Assembly: GCF_019239235.1 (NCBI RefSeq)
Contig: NZ_JAAZTS010000003.1
Coordinates: forward strand, 124,001 to 188,000
Reading direction: 5' to 3'
DNA from: Caecibacteroides pullorum
GTDB lineage: Bacteria > Bacteroidota > Bacteroidia > Bacteroidales > Bacteroidaceae
DNA length: 64,000 bases
In this document: in pieces, positions 1 through 7,883 of the stretch
How the letters are laid out: every line of letters starts with the position of its first letter
How positions within the stretch are numbered: the first letter of the stretch is position 1
Position numbers and translations under genes: made by a program
Notes under the pieces: generated by a model
What the model was told of the DNA's origin: nothing
Databases searched by the model: none
What the model saw: the letters and a program-made list of their open reading frames with translations, nothing else

Positions 1-285
1 AGGCTATTCCCAGGCATAGAATGTGTGTATAAATCTTTCTTAATGGTAGGGTCATTGTTTCTATAGATTAAATTTTCCTGCAAGGTATCAACATTTTCCG
101 GGATGTGCAAACTGATACGATAAAAAGATGTTTTCTTTCTACTCTTCAATCCGTATGTATACAGATATTTTTTGCGTTAATATATACTAATATATAGTAT
201 TATGTAATGCAAGGTACTTATATTATACATATATTTGTGTCATACAAAATAAGTAAGTAAACTAAATGATTAAGAAGATTAGAGT
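1..285. other. Left-edge intergenic region with an unexplained open frame
   Basis: No gene is certain here. On the minus strand one frame is open from position 176 to the window edge (58 codons, just after an in-frame TAA at 177-179). It reads like protein (YLYTYGLKSRKKTSFYRISL near its beginning) but has no ATG until about position 17. It could be the decayed 5' end of a gene continuing to the left, or a chance open frame. The rest is very AT-rich and carries the promoter of the next gene. Confidence 0.3.
230..237 (+). promoter_or_regulatory. Bacteroidota -7 box upstream of padR
   Basis: TATATTTG matches the Bacteroidota sigma-ABfr -7 consensus TAnnTTTG and lies 49 bp before the padR start. 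No clear TTTG -33 element is visible at the expected distance, so the promoter is inferred from the -7 box alone. Confidence 0.5.
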
Positions 286-612
286 ATGAATGTAGACAAT
301 GTAAAGTCGCAGATGCGTAAAGGAATGCTGGAATATTGCATTATGCTGTTGCTGCACAAGGAGCCGGCCTACGCTTCCGACATCATTCAGAAACTGAAAG
401 AAGCCCGGCTGATTGTAGTGGAAGGGACACTCTATCCATTGCTGACGCGTCTGAAGAACGATGATCTGTTAGGATATGAGTGGATAGAATCGACACAGGG
501 ACCACCCCGAAAATATTATCGGCTGACAGCGAAGGGAGAGAACTTCTTACAGGAGTTGGAGACTGCCTGGCAAGAATTGAACGAAACGGTGGAACATATT
601 CGCCGGAACTAA
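286..612 (+). CDS. PadR family transcriptional regulator
   Basis: A 108-residue single-domain winged-helix protein of the PadR family, small-subfamily length. The recognition-helix region (about 46-60, GTLYPLLTRLKNDDLL) and the beta-wing (about 68-78, GPPRKYYRLT) are typical; a C-terminal helix (82-108) would form the dimer interface. The next gene encodes a PspC-domain membrane protein 44 bp downstream on the same strand, a pairing common in Bacteroidota. I infer that the regulator represses this two-gene envelope-stress operon, probably including itself. The effector is unknown. The start codon follows the -7 box at a normal distance. Confidence 0.9.
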   Translation: MNVDNVKSQMRKGMLEYCIMLLLHKEPAYASDIIQKLKEARLIVVEGTLYPLLTRLKNDDLLGYEWIESTQGPPRKYYRLTAKGENFLQELETAWQELNETVEHIRRN

Positions 613-656
613 AAATGAAAATGAATATCGGAAACTTTTAAAACAAACATATCACA

Positions 657-1769
657 ATGAAAAAGACTTTGACTGTAAATCTGGGCGGAACGGTGTTCAA
701 CATCGATGAAGATGCCTACCGTCTGTTGGATAATTATCTGATGAATCTGAAGTCGCATTTCCGCAAGGAAGCTGGTGCGGACGAGATTGTAGACGATATC
801 GAACGCCGTATTTCTGAATTGCTGGCCGAGAAACTGGCTGGAAATCGCCAAGTGATTACCTTGGGCGATGTAGAAGAAGTAATAGCACGCATGGGTAAGC
901 CTGAAGAGATGGATGACGCTGACGGAGAGGAGAAACATACAGCGAGCAGTGGTGGAGGATATGGAGCCGGTTCATGGACACGGAACGAGGAGACAGTAAA
1001 GGTACGTCGCAGGCTGTTTCGAAATCCTGATGACAAGATGTTGGGAGGCGTGTGCAGTGGTCTGGCGGCTTATCTGGGCTGGGACACGACGCTGGTGCGT
1101 CTGCTGCTGTTCGTCATTCTGATTTTCGGTTACGGCACGTTGATACCTATTTATATTGTTTGTTGGCTGATTATCCCTGAGGCGCGCACAGCTGCCGAGA
1201 AGCTGAGTATGCACGGCGAGGCGGTAACGGTGGAGAACATTGGCAAGACGGTGACCGGAGGCTTTGAGCGGATGGCTGACGGCGTGAACAGCTACATGCG
1301 TTCCGACAAGCCTCGTACGATGCTGCAACGAATGGGTGATGCGCTGGTGACGCTGGCCGGGTGGATTCTGAAAGTGGGACTGATCGTCCTGATTATTATC
1401 TGTAGCCCGGTGCTGTTTGCTTTAGGCATTGCGTTTGTCGCTTTGCTGTTTGCGGCTATCATGGTGGCTGTAGGCGGTGGAGCAGCTCTGTTCTCACTTT
1501 TCCCTACAATGGACTTTGTGTTACCGGCTTCACCATTCGAGGCCATTGCAATGTACATTGCCGGTATTCTGCTGGTAGCCATTCCGTTGTTCAGCCTGCT
1601 GCATGCCCTGTTCCGCAACCTGTTGAAATGGCAGCCTATGGCCGGTGGGTTGAAGTGGACGCTGCTGATACTCTGGATAGTCAGTGCGATAGTGTTTGCT
1701 TTGTGTTTCACGTTGGGAGGCTTGTCCTTCCCTGACTTCTATATGGGGCAGGAATATATGTCGGTGTGA
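657..1769 (+). CDS. PspC domain-containing membrane protein
   Basis: A 370-residue protein. Residues 1-90 form a soluble N-terminal region (MKKTLTVNLGGTVFNIDEDA) usual in Bacteroidota PspC proteins. The PspC domain follows at about 118-178 (RLFRNPDDKMLGGVCSGLAA, then a hydrophobic helix ending in CWLIIPEA). Three or four more membrane segments fill about 235-365 (for example LIVLIIICSPVLFALGIAFV). PspC proteins belong to the phage-shock/envelope-stress response; no other psp genes are nearby. It is co-transcribed with padR, and the operon ends at the hairpin just downstream. Exact role unknown. Confidence 0.88.
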   Translation: MKKTLTVNLGGTVFNIDEDAYRLLDNYLMNLKSHFRKEAGADEIVDDIERRISELLAEKLAGNRQVITLGDVEEVIARMGKPEEMDDADGEEKHTASSGGGYGAGSWTRNEETVKVRRRLFRNPDDKMLGGVCSGLAAYLGWDTTLVRLLLFVILIFGYGTLIPIYIVCWLIIPEARTAAEKLSMHGEAVTVENIGKTVTGGFERMADGVNSYMRSDKPRTMLQRMGDALVTLAGWILKVGLIVLIIICSPVLFALGIAFVALLFAAIMVAVGGGAALFSLFPTMDFVLPASPFEAIAMYIAGILLVAIPLFSLLHALFRNLLKWQPMAGGLKWTLLILWIVSAIVFALCFTLGGLSFPDFYMGQEYMSV

Positions 1770-1790
1770 CGACAGCTGTTTATATCATAT

Positions 1791-1822
1791 AAAAAAGAGG
1801 CATCTTCCGGTGCCTCTTTTTG
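1791..1822. terminator. Bidirectional intrinsic terminator
   Basis: AAAAAGAGGCA and TGCCTCTTTTT pair across an 8-base loop. A and T tracts on both sides make it usable by the pspC transcript from the left and the S9 peptidase transcript from the right, which converge here. Confidence 0.85.
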
Positions 1823-1836
1823 TACGTTTCCGTTTC

Positions 1837-3951
1837 TTATTTCTTCAGCCACTTGTCCAGCCACTCGAAGAATATGCGCTGCCACAGCACGCCATTTTGG
1901 GGTTTCAATACCCAATGGTTTTCGTCGGGATAAATCAGTAGTTCGGCCGGCACGCCACGCATCTTGGCGGCATCGAAGGCTGCCATGGCCTGGTTGGCCA
2001 GAATGCGGTAGTCTTTCTCGCCGTGGATGCAGAGGATGGGGGCATCCCACTTGTCCACGAACTTGTGAGGCGAGTTGGCGAAGGTGCGTTGGGCTGTGGC
2101 GTTGTCCTTCTCCCAGTAGGCACCGCCCATGTCCCAGTTGGCAAACCATTTCTCTTCCGTCTCCAGGTATTGCATCTCCATGTTGAAGATGCCGTCGTGA
2201 GCGATGAAGGCCTTGAAACGCTTGTCGTGGTGTCCGGCCAGCCAATAGACGGAGAAGCCTCCGAAGCTGGCACCTACGCAGCCCAGGCGGTCCTTGTCGA
2301 CAAACGGTTCCTTGGCCATTTCGTCGATGGCGGTGAAGTAGTCCTTCATGCACTGGCCTCCGTAGTCGCCGCTGATGGCCTCGTTCCATTCCACTCCGAA
2401 GCCCGGCAGGCCGCGGCGGTTGGGAGCCACGATGATGTAGTCGTTGGCCGCCATGATCTGGAAGTTCCAGCGGTAGCTCCAGAACTGGCTGACGGGGCTT
2501 TGCGGACCACCTTCGCAGAAGAGCAGGGTAGGATACTTTTTGTTGGGATCGAACTGGGGCGGATAGATGACCCATGTCAGCATCTGCTTGCCGTCCGTGG
2601 TCTTCATCCAGCGGCCTTCTACGCGGCCCATGTCGAGCTGGTCGTAGATGTGCTTGTTCTCGGTTGTGAGCTGCTTGGCCTGTGCGAAGGCATCGCCTTT
2701 GCGCGTCTTGTCTACGGCATAGATTTCGTCGGCCATGCTCATGGAGTGGCGGGTAGTCATCAGCTTGTCACCACAGAGGGCGATGGAACCGTAGTCGTGC
2801 ATGCCTTCGGTGAGCTGTACCACCTGTTCGGGCTGATTGAGGGCAATGTAATAGATTTGTTCTTCGCCGTGCCATACGCCCAGGAAGTAGATGCCTTTTG
2901 AATCGTCGTTCCACACGAAGGAGTCAACGTTCGAGGGATAGGCCTGGCTGAGGAACTTCTTTTCGCCCGTCTGGCGGTTCATGATGAAAAGGCGGTTCCA
3001 GTCGGCTTCGTAACCGTCGCGCTCCATGCTCTGCCAGGCAATGTAGCGGCCGTCGGGCGAGTATTGCGGATTGGTGTCGTAGCCCTTGTTTTCCTCGGTG
3101 ATGTTGCGGGTTTGTTTGCTGGCTACGTCATAAATATAGATGTCCGAGTTGGTGGAGATGGCATATTCCAGTCCTGTCTTCTTGCGGCAGGTGTAGGCCA
3201 CTTCTTTGCCGTCGGGACTCCAGGCCAGTTGCTCGATACCGCCGAAAGGCTTCATGGGGCTTTCGTAGGGTTCGCCTTCGAGGATGTCCTGCACGTTGCT
3301 GATGGCCGATCCGTCGAAGTCGGCTACAAACGGATGGGGGGCAGTTGTTACCCACTCGTCCCAATGCTTGTACATCAGGTCGGTGACGATGATGCCTGTC
3401 GTTTTGTCCAGGTCGGGATATTTGTCCTGTGTGCTGGGCACGGTTTTCACTTGGGCGATGAAGAGCAGACGCTTCTCGTCGTGGCTGAAGGCAAATCCTT
3501 CGATGTCGCCTTCGTAGTCGGTGAGCTGGCGGCGTTCCGTTCCGTCAGGGTTCATTTCCCACACCTGGCTGCTGCCGCTTTCACTGCTCAGGTAAGCCAA
3601 CTTGGTGCCTCCCTTGATCCAGGTGGGCTGGCCTTCGTGCCACGTCGTACGGGTCAGCTGCGTATTGGCGCTGCCGTCGGCGTTCATGACAAACAGTTCG
3701 CTGTTACTCTTGTTCTGGGGCACACTGTAGTAGCTCACGGTGTAAGCCACCTGTTTGGCGTCGGGCGAAGGGGTTACACTTCCGATGCGTCCCATGGCCC
3801 AGAGGGCTTCGGGCGTCATGCGGCGGTTCTCGATGCGGATATCCGAACGTCCGATGAGGTCTGCATCGCCTTCTTTGGTGGCTTCGGACGAGCTGCCGCA
3901 CGAAGCCAGTGTCATCACTGCTGACATAAGTAAAAGGTTGGTTGGTTTCAT
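1837..3951 (-). CDS. Exported S9 family prolyl-oligopeptidase-like serine peptidase (lipoprotein)
   Basis: A 704-residue protein with a lipoprotein signal (lipobox LASC, Cys18), so it is predicted to be anchored in the cell envelope. A beta-propeller with WD40-like/TolB-like repeats (about 55-430, several SPDGK-type turns) precedes an alpha/beta-hydrolase domain (about 440-704). The catalytic triad is visible: Ser562 in GASFGGF, Asp647 in HGEKDYR and His679 in DENHW. It resembles acylaminoacyl-peptidase/DPP-type enzymes that act on short peptides. It appears to be transcribed alone from a TAnnTTTG promoter. Exact substrate is not readable from sequence. Confidence 0.92.
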   Translation of the reverse strand: MKPTNLLLMSAVMTLASCGSSSEATKEGDADLIGRSDIRIENRRMTPEALWAMGRIGSVTPSPDAKQVAYTVSYYSVPQNKSNSELFVMNADGSANTQLTRTTWHEGQPTWIKGGTKLAYLSSESGSSQVWEMNPDGTERRQLTDYEGDIEGFAFSHDEKRLLFIAQVKTVPSTQDKYPDLDKTTGIIVTDLMYKHWDEWVTTAPHPFVADFDGSAISNVQDILEGEPYESPMKPFGGIEQLAWSPDGKEVAYTCRKKTGLEYAISTNSDIYIYDVASKQTRNITEENKGYDTNPQYSPDGRYIAWQSMERDGYEADWNRLFIMNRQTGEKKFLSQAYPSNVDSFVWNDDSKGIYFLGVWHGEEQIYYIALNQPEQVVQLTEGMHDYGSIALCGDKLMTTRHSMSMADEIYAVDKTRKGDAFAQAKQLTTENKHIYDQLDMGRVEGRWMKTTDGKQMLTWVIYPPQFDPNKKYPTLLFCEGGPQSPVSQFWSYRWNFQIMAANDYIIVAPNRRGLPGFGVEWNEAISGDYGGQCMKDYFTAIDEMAKEPFVDKDRLGCVGASFGGFSVYWLAGHHDKRFKAFIAHDGIFNMEMQYLETEEKWFANWDMGGAYWEKDNATAQRTFANSPHKFVDKWDAPILCIHGEKDYRILANQAMAAFDAAKMRGVPAELLIYPDENHWVLKPQNGVLWQRIFFEWLDKWLKK

Positions 3952-3983
3952 ATAAATGTTTTTTCGTTATGATTGTCTGTCTG

Positions 3984-3991
3984 CAAAGGTA
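3984..3991 (-). promoter_or_regulatory. -7 box of the S9 peptidase gene
   Basis: On the minus strand TACCTTTG matches TAnnTTTG, 32 bp before the peptidase start. A T-rich stretch lies at the -33 position. Confidence 0.6.
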
Positions 3992-4029
3992 TGCATTCGT
4001 CCTGAAAAAACATTGTTTTCCTCCGATTA

Positions 4030-4257
4030 TTAGAACCATTCCCTGAAAGCAGGGACACGTGCCTTGCTGATGAGGACCTTTTCGTCGGTAGGGGGAGTGA
4101 GCTGGAGCACCATACGTCCACCAAACCACAGGCTGACGCCGGTGACCGCCTTGTGGGCTACGATATACTGGCGGTTGGCGCGGAAGGAATGGCGGGGATT
4201 TCGGCCGTCCGGCGCGAGGGGGGACCGCATCTCATGTACGGGATGGCGGATGTACAT
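4030..4257 (-). pseudogene. Remnant of a LytTR DNA-binding response regulator
   Basis: The minus-strand frame ends with an excellent match to the C-terminal half of a LytTR domain (HSFRANRQYIVAHKAVTGVS, then WFGGRMVLQL, then KVLISKARVPAFREWF and stop). A full LytTR regulator has a receiver domain plus a DNA-binding domain of about 100 residues; only about 55-75 residues remain, and the frame runs upstream into a terminator and simple-sequence DNA. I read it as the 3' stump of a deleted regulator gene, between the DUF6261 gene and the S9 peptidase. It is unlikely to be functional. Confidence 0.75.
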
Positions 4258-4284
4258 AAAAAAAGGGGCATTGCGCCCCCCTTT
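4258..4284 (-). terminator. Intrinsic terminator of the DUF6261 gene
   Basis: On the minus strand AAAAGGGGGG, a short loop and CCCC are followed by a run of seven T. It lies about 33 bp after the DUF6261 stop codon. Confidence 0.8.
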
Positions 4285-4320
4285 TCCATTCTCAATTTTC
4301 CATTTTCCATTCTCCATTAC
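4281..4320. repeat. TTTTCCATT-type simple repeat
   Basis: Degenerate repeats of TTTTCCATT / TTCTCCATT fill about 40 bp between the terminator and the DUF6261 stop codon. Low-complexity stretches of this kind occur in Bacteroides intergenic DNA. No function is apparent. Confidence 0.55.
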
Positions 4321-5168
4321 AGCGGGCTTCCGCCTTCGCCCTCGTCGCCGCCCGGCTCTTCGGGTTCGGGTTGCGGTGTGTCGGTGCCGCCTTCATCCGG
4401 CGTGTCGGTGTCGGTGGTGTCGTCTGTCGTCTTGCCCACGCCGCGGCGCGAGAGTACCAGCGTGTACTGCGAGATGAGCGCGTTCACCGTCGTGGCGATG
4501 GCGGTCACTTCGGCCAGCGTCTCTTCGTCCGGCGCGAGGACGGTCGACTGGATGTAGAGGGCGTTCACGATGTCGGCCACGTCGGCATAGGCCGCTTCCA
4601 TCGCCGCGCGGGCCACTTTCATGTCGGGCGCCGAGACGTTGCGCGCGTAGCGTTCGTCGGCGCGGGCGGTATAGAGGGCGTCGAAGTCGTTGTTCGCCGC
4701 CTTCAGGTCGGCCACGAGCTGCGCGGCGCCCACTTGCTCTACCGACGGGGCGTAGTGGTCGGACTCCAACTTGTCGACGATGTCGCGCACGGCAGTGGTG
4801 TTTTCGGTGTAGGGCAGGGTCGTCGGGTTCTGCGAGCCGACGGCTTCGAGGCAGCGTGCGGCTGCGGCGGACGTGTCGGCGTCGGGGTCGAGCTCGGCGG
4901 ACTGGAGGTGGAGCTTCAGGCGGCGGAAGAGGTTGTCGCGCGCGTTGTCTTTCTGCACCAGCGTATCGGTGTCGACGTACTTCGTCGTGCGCGTGTAGCT
5001 GGCGTTTTCGTCGGCCAGGGCGGCTGTCATGCGCTGGTGGTAGGCGAGGAAGTTGTGTTTCGTGGCGAATTCCTTCGAAATGGCTTCGACGAGTTTGTTG
5101 AACAGGTAGTCGTGTTCCGCGTTGCGGGATTTTCCTACGTAGGGAACTTGTGATGAAATGATTTGCAT
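4317..5168 (-). CDS. DUF6261 family protein, copy 1
   Basis: A 283-residue soluble protein with no signal peptide or membrane segment, matching the pattern of the Bacteroidota family DUF6261. A helical body covers about 1-235 (landmarks: DNARDNLFRRLKLHLQSA at about 73-90, then an alanine-rich helix pair ending in VNALISQYTLVLSRR). A low-complexity acidic Thr/Pro/Gly/Asp/Glu tail covers about 240-283 and ends GEGGSPL. The same ending closes the second DUF6261 protein in this window (20994-21821), although their bodies are divergent. The gene is monocistronic, with a 41-bp tandem array about 60 bp upstream and a terminator downstream. Function unknown; family assignment is by recognition, not search. 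Confidence 0.8.
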   Translation of the reverse strand: MQIISSQVPYVGKSRNAEHDYLFNKLVEAISKEFATKHNFLAYHQRMTAALADENASYTRTTKYVDTDTLVQKDNARDNLFRRLKLHLQSAELDPDADTSAAAARCLEAVGSQNPTTLPYTENTTAVRDIVDKLESDHYAPSVEQVGAAQLVADLKAANNDFDALYTARADERYARNVSAPDMKVARAAMEAAYADVADIVNALYIQSTVLAPDEETLAEVTAIATTVNALISQYTLVLSRRGVGKTTDDTTDTDTPDEGGTDTPQPEPEEPGGDEGEGGSPL

Positions 5169-5230
5169 AATAGTACTTGTCTTTAAAGTTAATAAATTAG
5201 TTTTTTTATAAGCCTCTCATTCTTTTTTCC
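5169..5230 (-). promoter_or_regulatory. AT-rich leader of DUF6261 copy 1
   Basis: Between array and start codon, the minus strand reads CTAATTTATTAACTTTAAAG. This aligns without gaps, at 15 of 20 positions, with the leader of the second DUF6261 gene (CTGAATTAATAACCTTAAAA). The conservation suggests a shared expression signal. I cannot say whether it is a promoter or a translation signal. Confidence 0.45.
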
Positions 5231-5599
5231 GTCGAACGGTTCGAAAGTCTCTCCGAGCGTTCGGACAGCCTGTCGAACATTTCGAAAGCTTCTCCAAGTA
5301 TTCGGACAGCCCGTCGAACATTTCGAAAGCTTCTCGGAGCGTTCGGAGAGCCCGTCGAACATTTCGAAAATTTCTCGGAGCGTTCGGATAGCCCGTCGAA
5401 CATTTCGAAAGCTTCTCGGAGCGTTCGGGCAGCCCGTCGAACATTTCGAAAGCTTCTCCGAGCGTTCAGGCAGCCCGTCGAACATTTCGAAAGCTTCTCC
5501 GAGCGTTCGGGCAGCCCGTCGAACATTTCGAAAGCTTCTCCGAGCGTTCGGGCAACCCGTCGAACATTTCGAAAGTCTCTCCGAATGCCTGTACGCCCC
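5231..5599. repeat. Tandem array 1: nine 41-bp units
   Basis: Units start at 5231, 5272, 5313, 5354, 5395, 5436, 5477, 5518 and 5559, exactly 41 bp apart with no indels. The core begins GTCGAACATTTCGAAAGCTT, continues CTCCGAGCGTTCGGGCAGCCC. It includes the dyad TCGAA-cat-TTCGA. End units are more degenerate, and a decayed tenth unit follows at 5600. The unit contains no stop triplet on either strand, so spurious long frames run through it. The array lies between the divergent DUF6261 and GH20 genes, and its family recurs at 40962-41310. Confidence 0.95.
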
Positions 5600-5810
5600 G
5601 TCGGAATGTCCGTCATTCTGCGCCCAATGTACAAAAAAACATCAGAACAGACAATTTTTTTGTGAAAAAAATGGATAAGCATTTTCTCTGTCAATCCGCA
5701 TAATCCGTGGGCAGAAGTATGATAAATCGGCATAATCCGGCGGTATTCCAAATATTTTTCGTAATTTAGGCCGCTGAAGTTAAGAAACAACATTACTTAA
5801 TCTATAGACC
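5600..5810. other. Intergenic leader of the GH20 gene with dispersed element
   Basis: It contains the decayed end of array 1, A/T-rich DNA, and a short AATCCGCATAATCCGTGGGC-like motif at about 5694-5715. That motif resembles the repeat at 23629-23697. TAATTTAG at about 5762 is a one-mismatch -7 box that could drive the glycosidase genes. Confidence 0.4.
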
Positions 5811-7868
5811 ATGAAAAAAATTCAGTTGACTTTGTTCTTGTCGTGTCTCCTGCTGATGGGATGCGGCACTTCCGAAAAAAAATCTGTAGCCATCGTTCCG
5901 CAACCCCAGTCCTGCGACGTGCAGGCGGGCAGCTACACCTTTGCGGCGGGCGGCGCTTTCAGTTCCAACCTGTCGGGCAGCGAGCTCGACGACCTCTCTG
6001 CCGTCCTTGCCTCCTCGCCTTTCCGCCTGACGGCTTCCGAGGATGCCGGCGCGGCTTTCCGCTTCGAGCGCGTAGACTCCCTGCCGGGCATATCCTCCGC
6101 CGAGGGCTACCGTCTGACGGTCGGCGCCGACGGTGTCCGTGCCGAAGCCACCACGCCCTCCGGCCTGTTCTACGCCTTCCAGTCGCTGCTTCAGCTGGCC
6201 GACGACGAAGGCGGCCGCTTCTCGTTGCCGTTCGTCCGCGTAAGCGACTATCCTCGCTTCGGCTACCGCGGCCTGCATCTGGACGTGTCGCGCCACTTCC
6301 GCTCAAAAGACTTCGTGATGAAGCAGCTCGACGCCATGGCGCGCTACAAGCTGAACCGCTTCCACTGGCACCTGACCGACGGCGCGGGCTGGCGTCTGGA
6401 AATCAAGCGCTATCCCCAGTTGACGGAGCAGACCGCCTATCGCCCTTATCCCAACTGGAAAGCCTGGTGGAAGGGCGACCGCAGATATTGCCTTAAGGAC
6501 GCCGAGGGCGCCGAGGGCGGATACTACACGCAGGACGACGTGCGCCAGGTGCTCGAACATGCGCGCCGGCTGCACATCACCGTCATCCCCGAAATCGAGA
6601 TGCCCGGCCATTCGGACGAAGTGCTGGCCGTCTTTCCGCAACTCTCCTGCTCGGGCAAGCCCTACAAGAACGGCGAACTGTGCATCGGCAACGATGAGAC
6701 CTTCACCTTCCTCGAGAACGTGCTGCTCGAAGTGATGGACCTCTTCCCCTCGGAATACATCCACATCGGCGGCGACGAAGCGGCCAAGAACAGCTGGGAA
6801 AAATGCCCGAAGTGTCAGGCCCGCATCCGCAAAGAAGGGCTGAAGGACGAGAAGGAGTTGCAGAGCTACCTGATACACCGCATCGAGAAATTCCTGAACG
6901 ACCACGGCCGTAAGCTCATCGGCTGGGACGAAATCCTCGAAGGCGGCCTGGCACCCAGTGCCACGGTAATGTCCTGGCGCGGCGAGCAGGGCGGCATCAC
7001 GGCGGCGAAGGCCGAACACGACGTCATCATGACGCCCGGCGAATTCTGCTACCTCGACGCCTATCAGGACGCCCCCGTCACGCAGCCCGAAGCCATCGGC
7101 GGCTACCTGACGCTTGCGAAAGTCTATTCCTACGACCCCGTTCCCGCCGAACTGACCGACGCGCAGAAGACGTTCATCAATGGCGTGCAGGCCAACGTCT
7201 GGACCGAATACATCCCTACCGAAGAACATGCCGAATACATGATCTACCCCCGTCTGCTGGCCCTGGCCGAAGTGGCGTGGACCGCACCCGAGCATAAGGA
7301 CTGGCCGCGCTTCCGCCAGGCCGCGCTGAAGGAAGTACAATGGTTGCAGTCGCAGGGCTACCATCCCTTCGACCTGAGCAAGGAGGTGGGCGAGCGTCCC
7401 GAGTCCCTCCAGCCTGTGGAGCACCTCGGCCTGCATTGCCCCGTCACGTATGCCCAGCCCTGGTCTTCGGCCTATCCGGCTTCGGGCGACTCCACGCTGA
7501 CCGACGGCGTGCGCGGCGGTTGGACGTATGGCGACAAACGCTGGCAGGGCTTCCTGTGCAAGGACGTCGACGTAACCATCGACCTGGGTAAGGTGACGGA
7601 CGTCAAGCTAGTCGAAGCCGACTTCCTGCAACTGCGCGGTCCCGAAGTCTGGCTTCCGAAAGAAGTCGTCATCTCCCTCTCCGAAGACGGACAGACCTTC
7701 ACCGAAATGAAACGCATCGCCACCGACGTCCCCGTGACCGAAGAACGGCTCACCTTCCGCAACTATCGCTGGGAAGGCAACGCCAAGGCCCGCTACGTCC
7801 ACTTCCAGGGACTGCTGAACCGCGAAGTGATGGGCTGGATGTTTACCGACGAAATCGTAATCAAATAA
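5811..7868 (+). CDS. GH20 beta-N-acetylhexosaminidase (lipoprotein)
   Basis: A 685-residue protein with lipobox LMGC (Cys18), so probably surface- or periplasm-anchored. A GH20b-like N-terminal domain (about 28-145) precedes the GH20 barrel (about 148-500). The catalytic Asp-Glu pair is Asp322-Glu323 in HIGGDEAAKNSW, and the substrate-binding MSWRGEQGG motif is present. About 535-685 is a discoidin-like C-terminal domain (TIDLGKVTDVK). It removes terminal beta-linked GlcNAc or GalNAc. First of a same-strand run of glycosidase genes; GH125 starts 15 bp downstream, which supports an operon for N-glycan breakdown. Confidence 0.95.
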   Translation: MKKIQLTLFLSCLLLMGCGTSEKKSVAIVPQPQSCDVQAGSYTFAAGGAFSSNLSGSELDDLSAVLASSPFRLTASEDAGAAFRFERVDSLPGISSAEGYRLTVGADGVRAEATTPSGLFYAFQSLLQLADDEGGRFSLPFVRVSDYPRFGYRGLHLDVSRHFRSKDFVMKQLDAMARYKLNRFHWHLTDGAGWRLEIKRYPQLTEQTAYRPYPNWKAWWKGDRRYCLKDAEGAEGGYYTQDDVRQVLEHARRLHITVIPEIEMPGHSDEVLAVFPQLSCSGKPYKNGELCIGNDETFTFLENVLLEVMDLFPSEYIHIGGDEAAKNSWEKCPKCQARIRKEGLKDEKELQSYLIHRIEKFLNDHGRKLIGWDEILEGGLAPSATVMSWRGEQGGITAAKAEHDVIMTPGEFCYLDAYQDAPVTQPEAIGGYLTLAKVYSYDPVPAELTDAQKTFINGVQANVWTEYIPTEEHAEYMIYPRLLALAEVAWTAPEHKDWPRFRQAALKEVQWLQSQGYHPFDLSKEVGERPESLQPVEHLGLHCPVTYAQPWSSAYPASGDSTLTDGVRGGWTYGDKRWQGFLCKDVDVTIDLGKVTDVKLVEADFLQLRGPEVWLPKEVVISLSEDGQTFTEMKRIATDVPVTEERLTFRNYRWEGNAKARYVHFQGLLNREVMGWMFTDEIVIK

Positions 7869-7883
7869 TATAATAAGATATCT

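Noticed and set aside
2023..3924. Long plus-strand frames opposite the S9 peptidase
   Set aside because: Antisense shadows of a complete gene with an intact catalytic triad.
5231..5599. Possible CRISPR array (also 40962-41310 and 21896-22162)
   Set aside because: The units are contiguous repeats without unique spacers, and no cas genes are present.
5189..5793. Three overlapping minus-strand frames encoding repetitive peptides (KLSKCSTGCPNARRSFRNVR type)
   Set aside because: They are translations of the stop-free 41-bp array in all three frames, with no independent start signals or domain.
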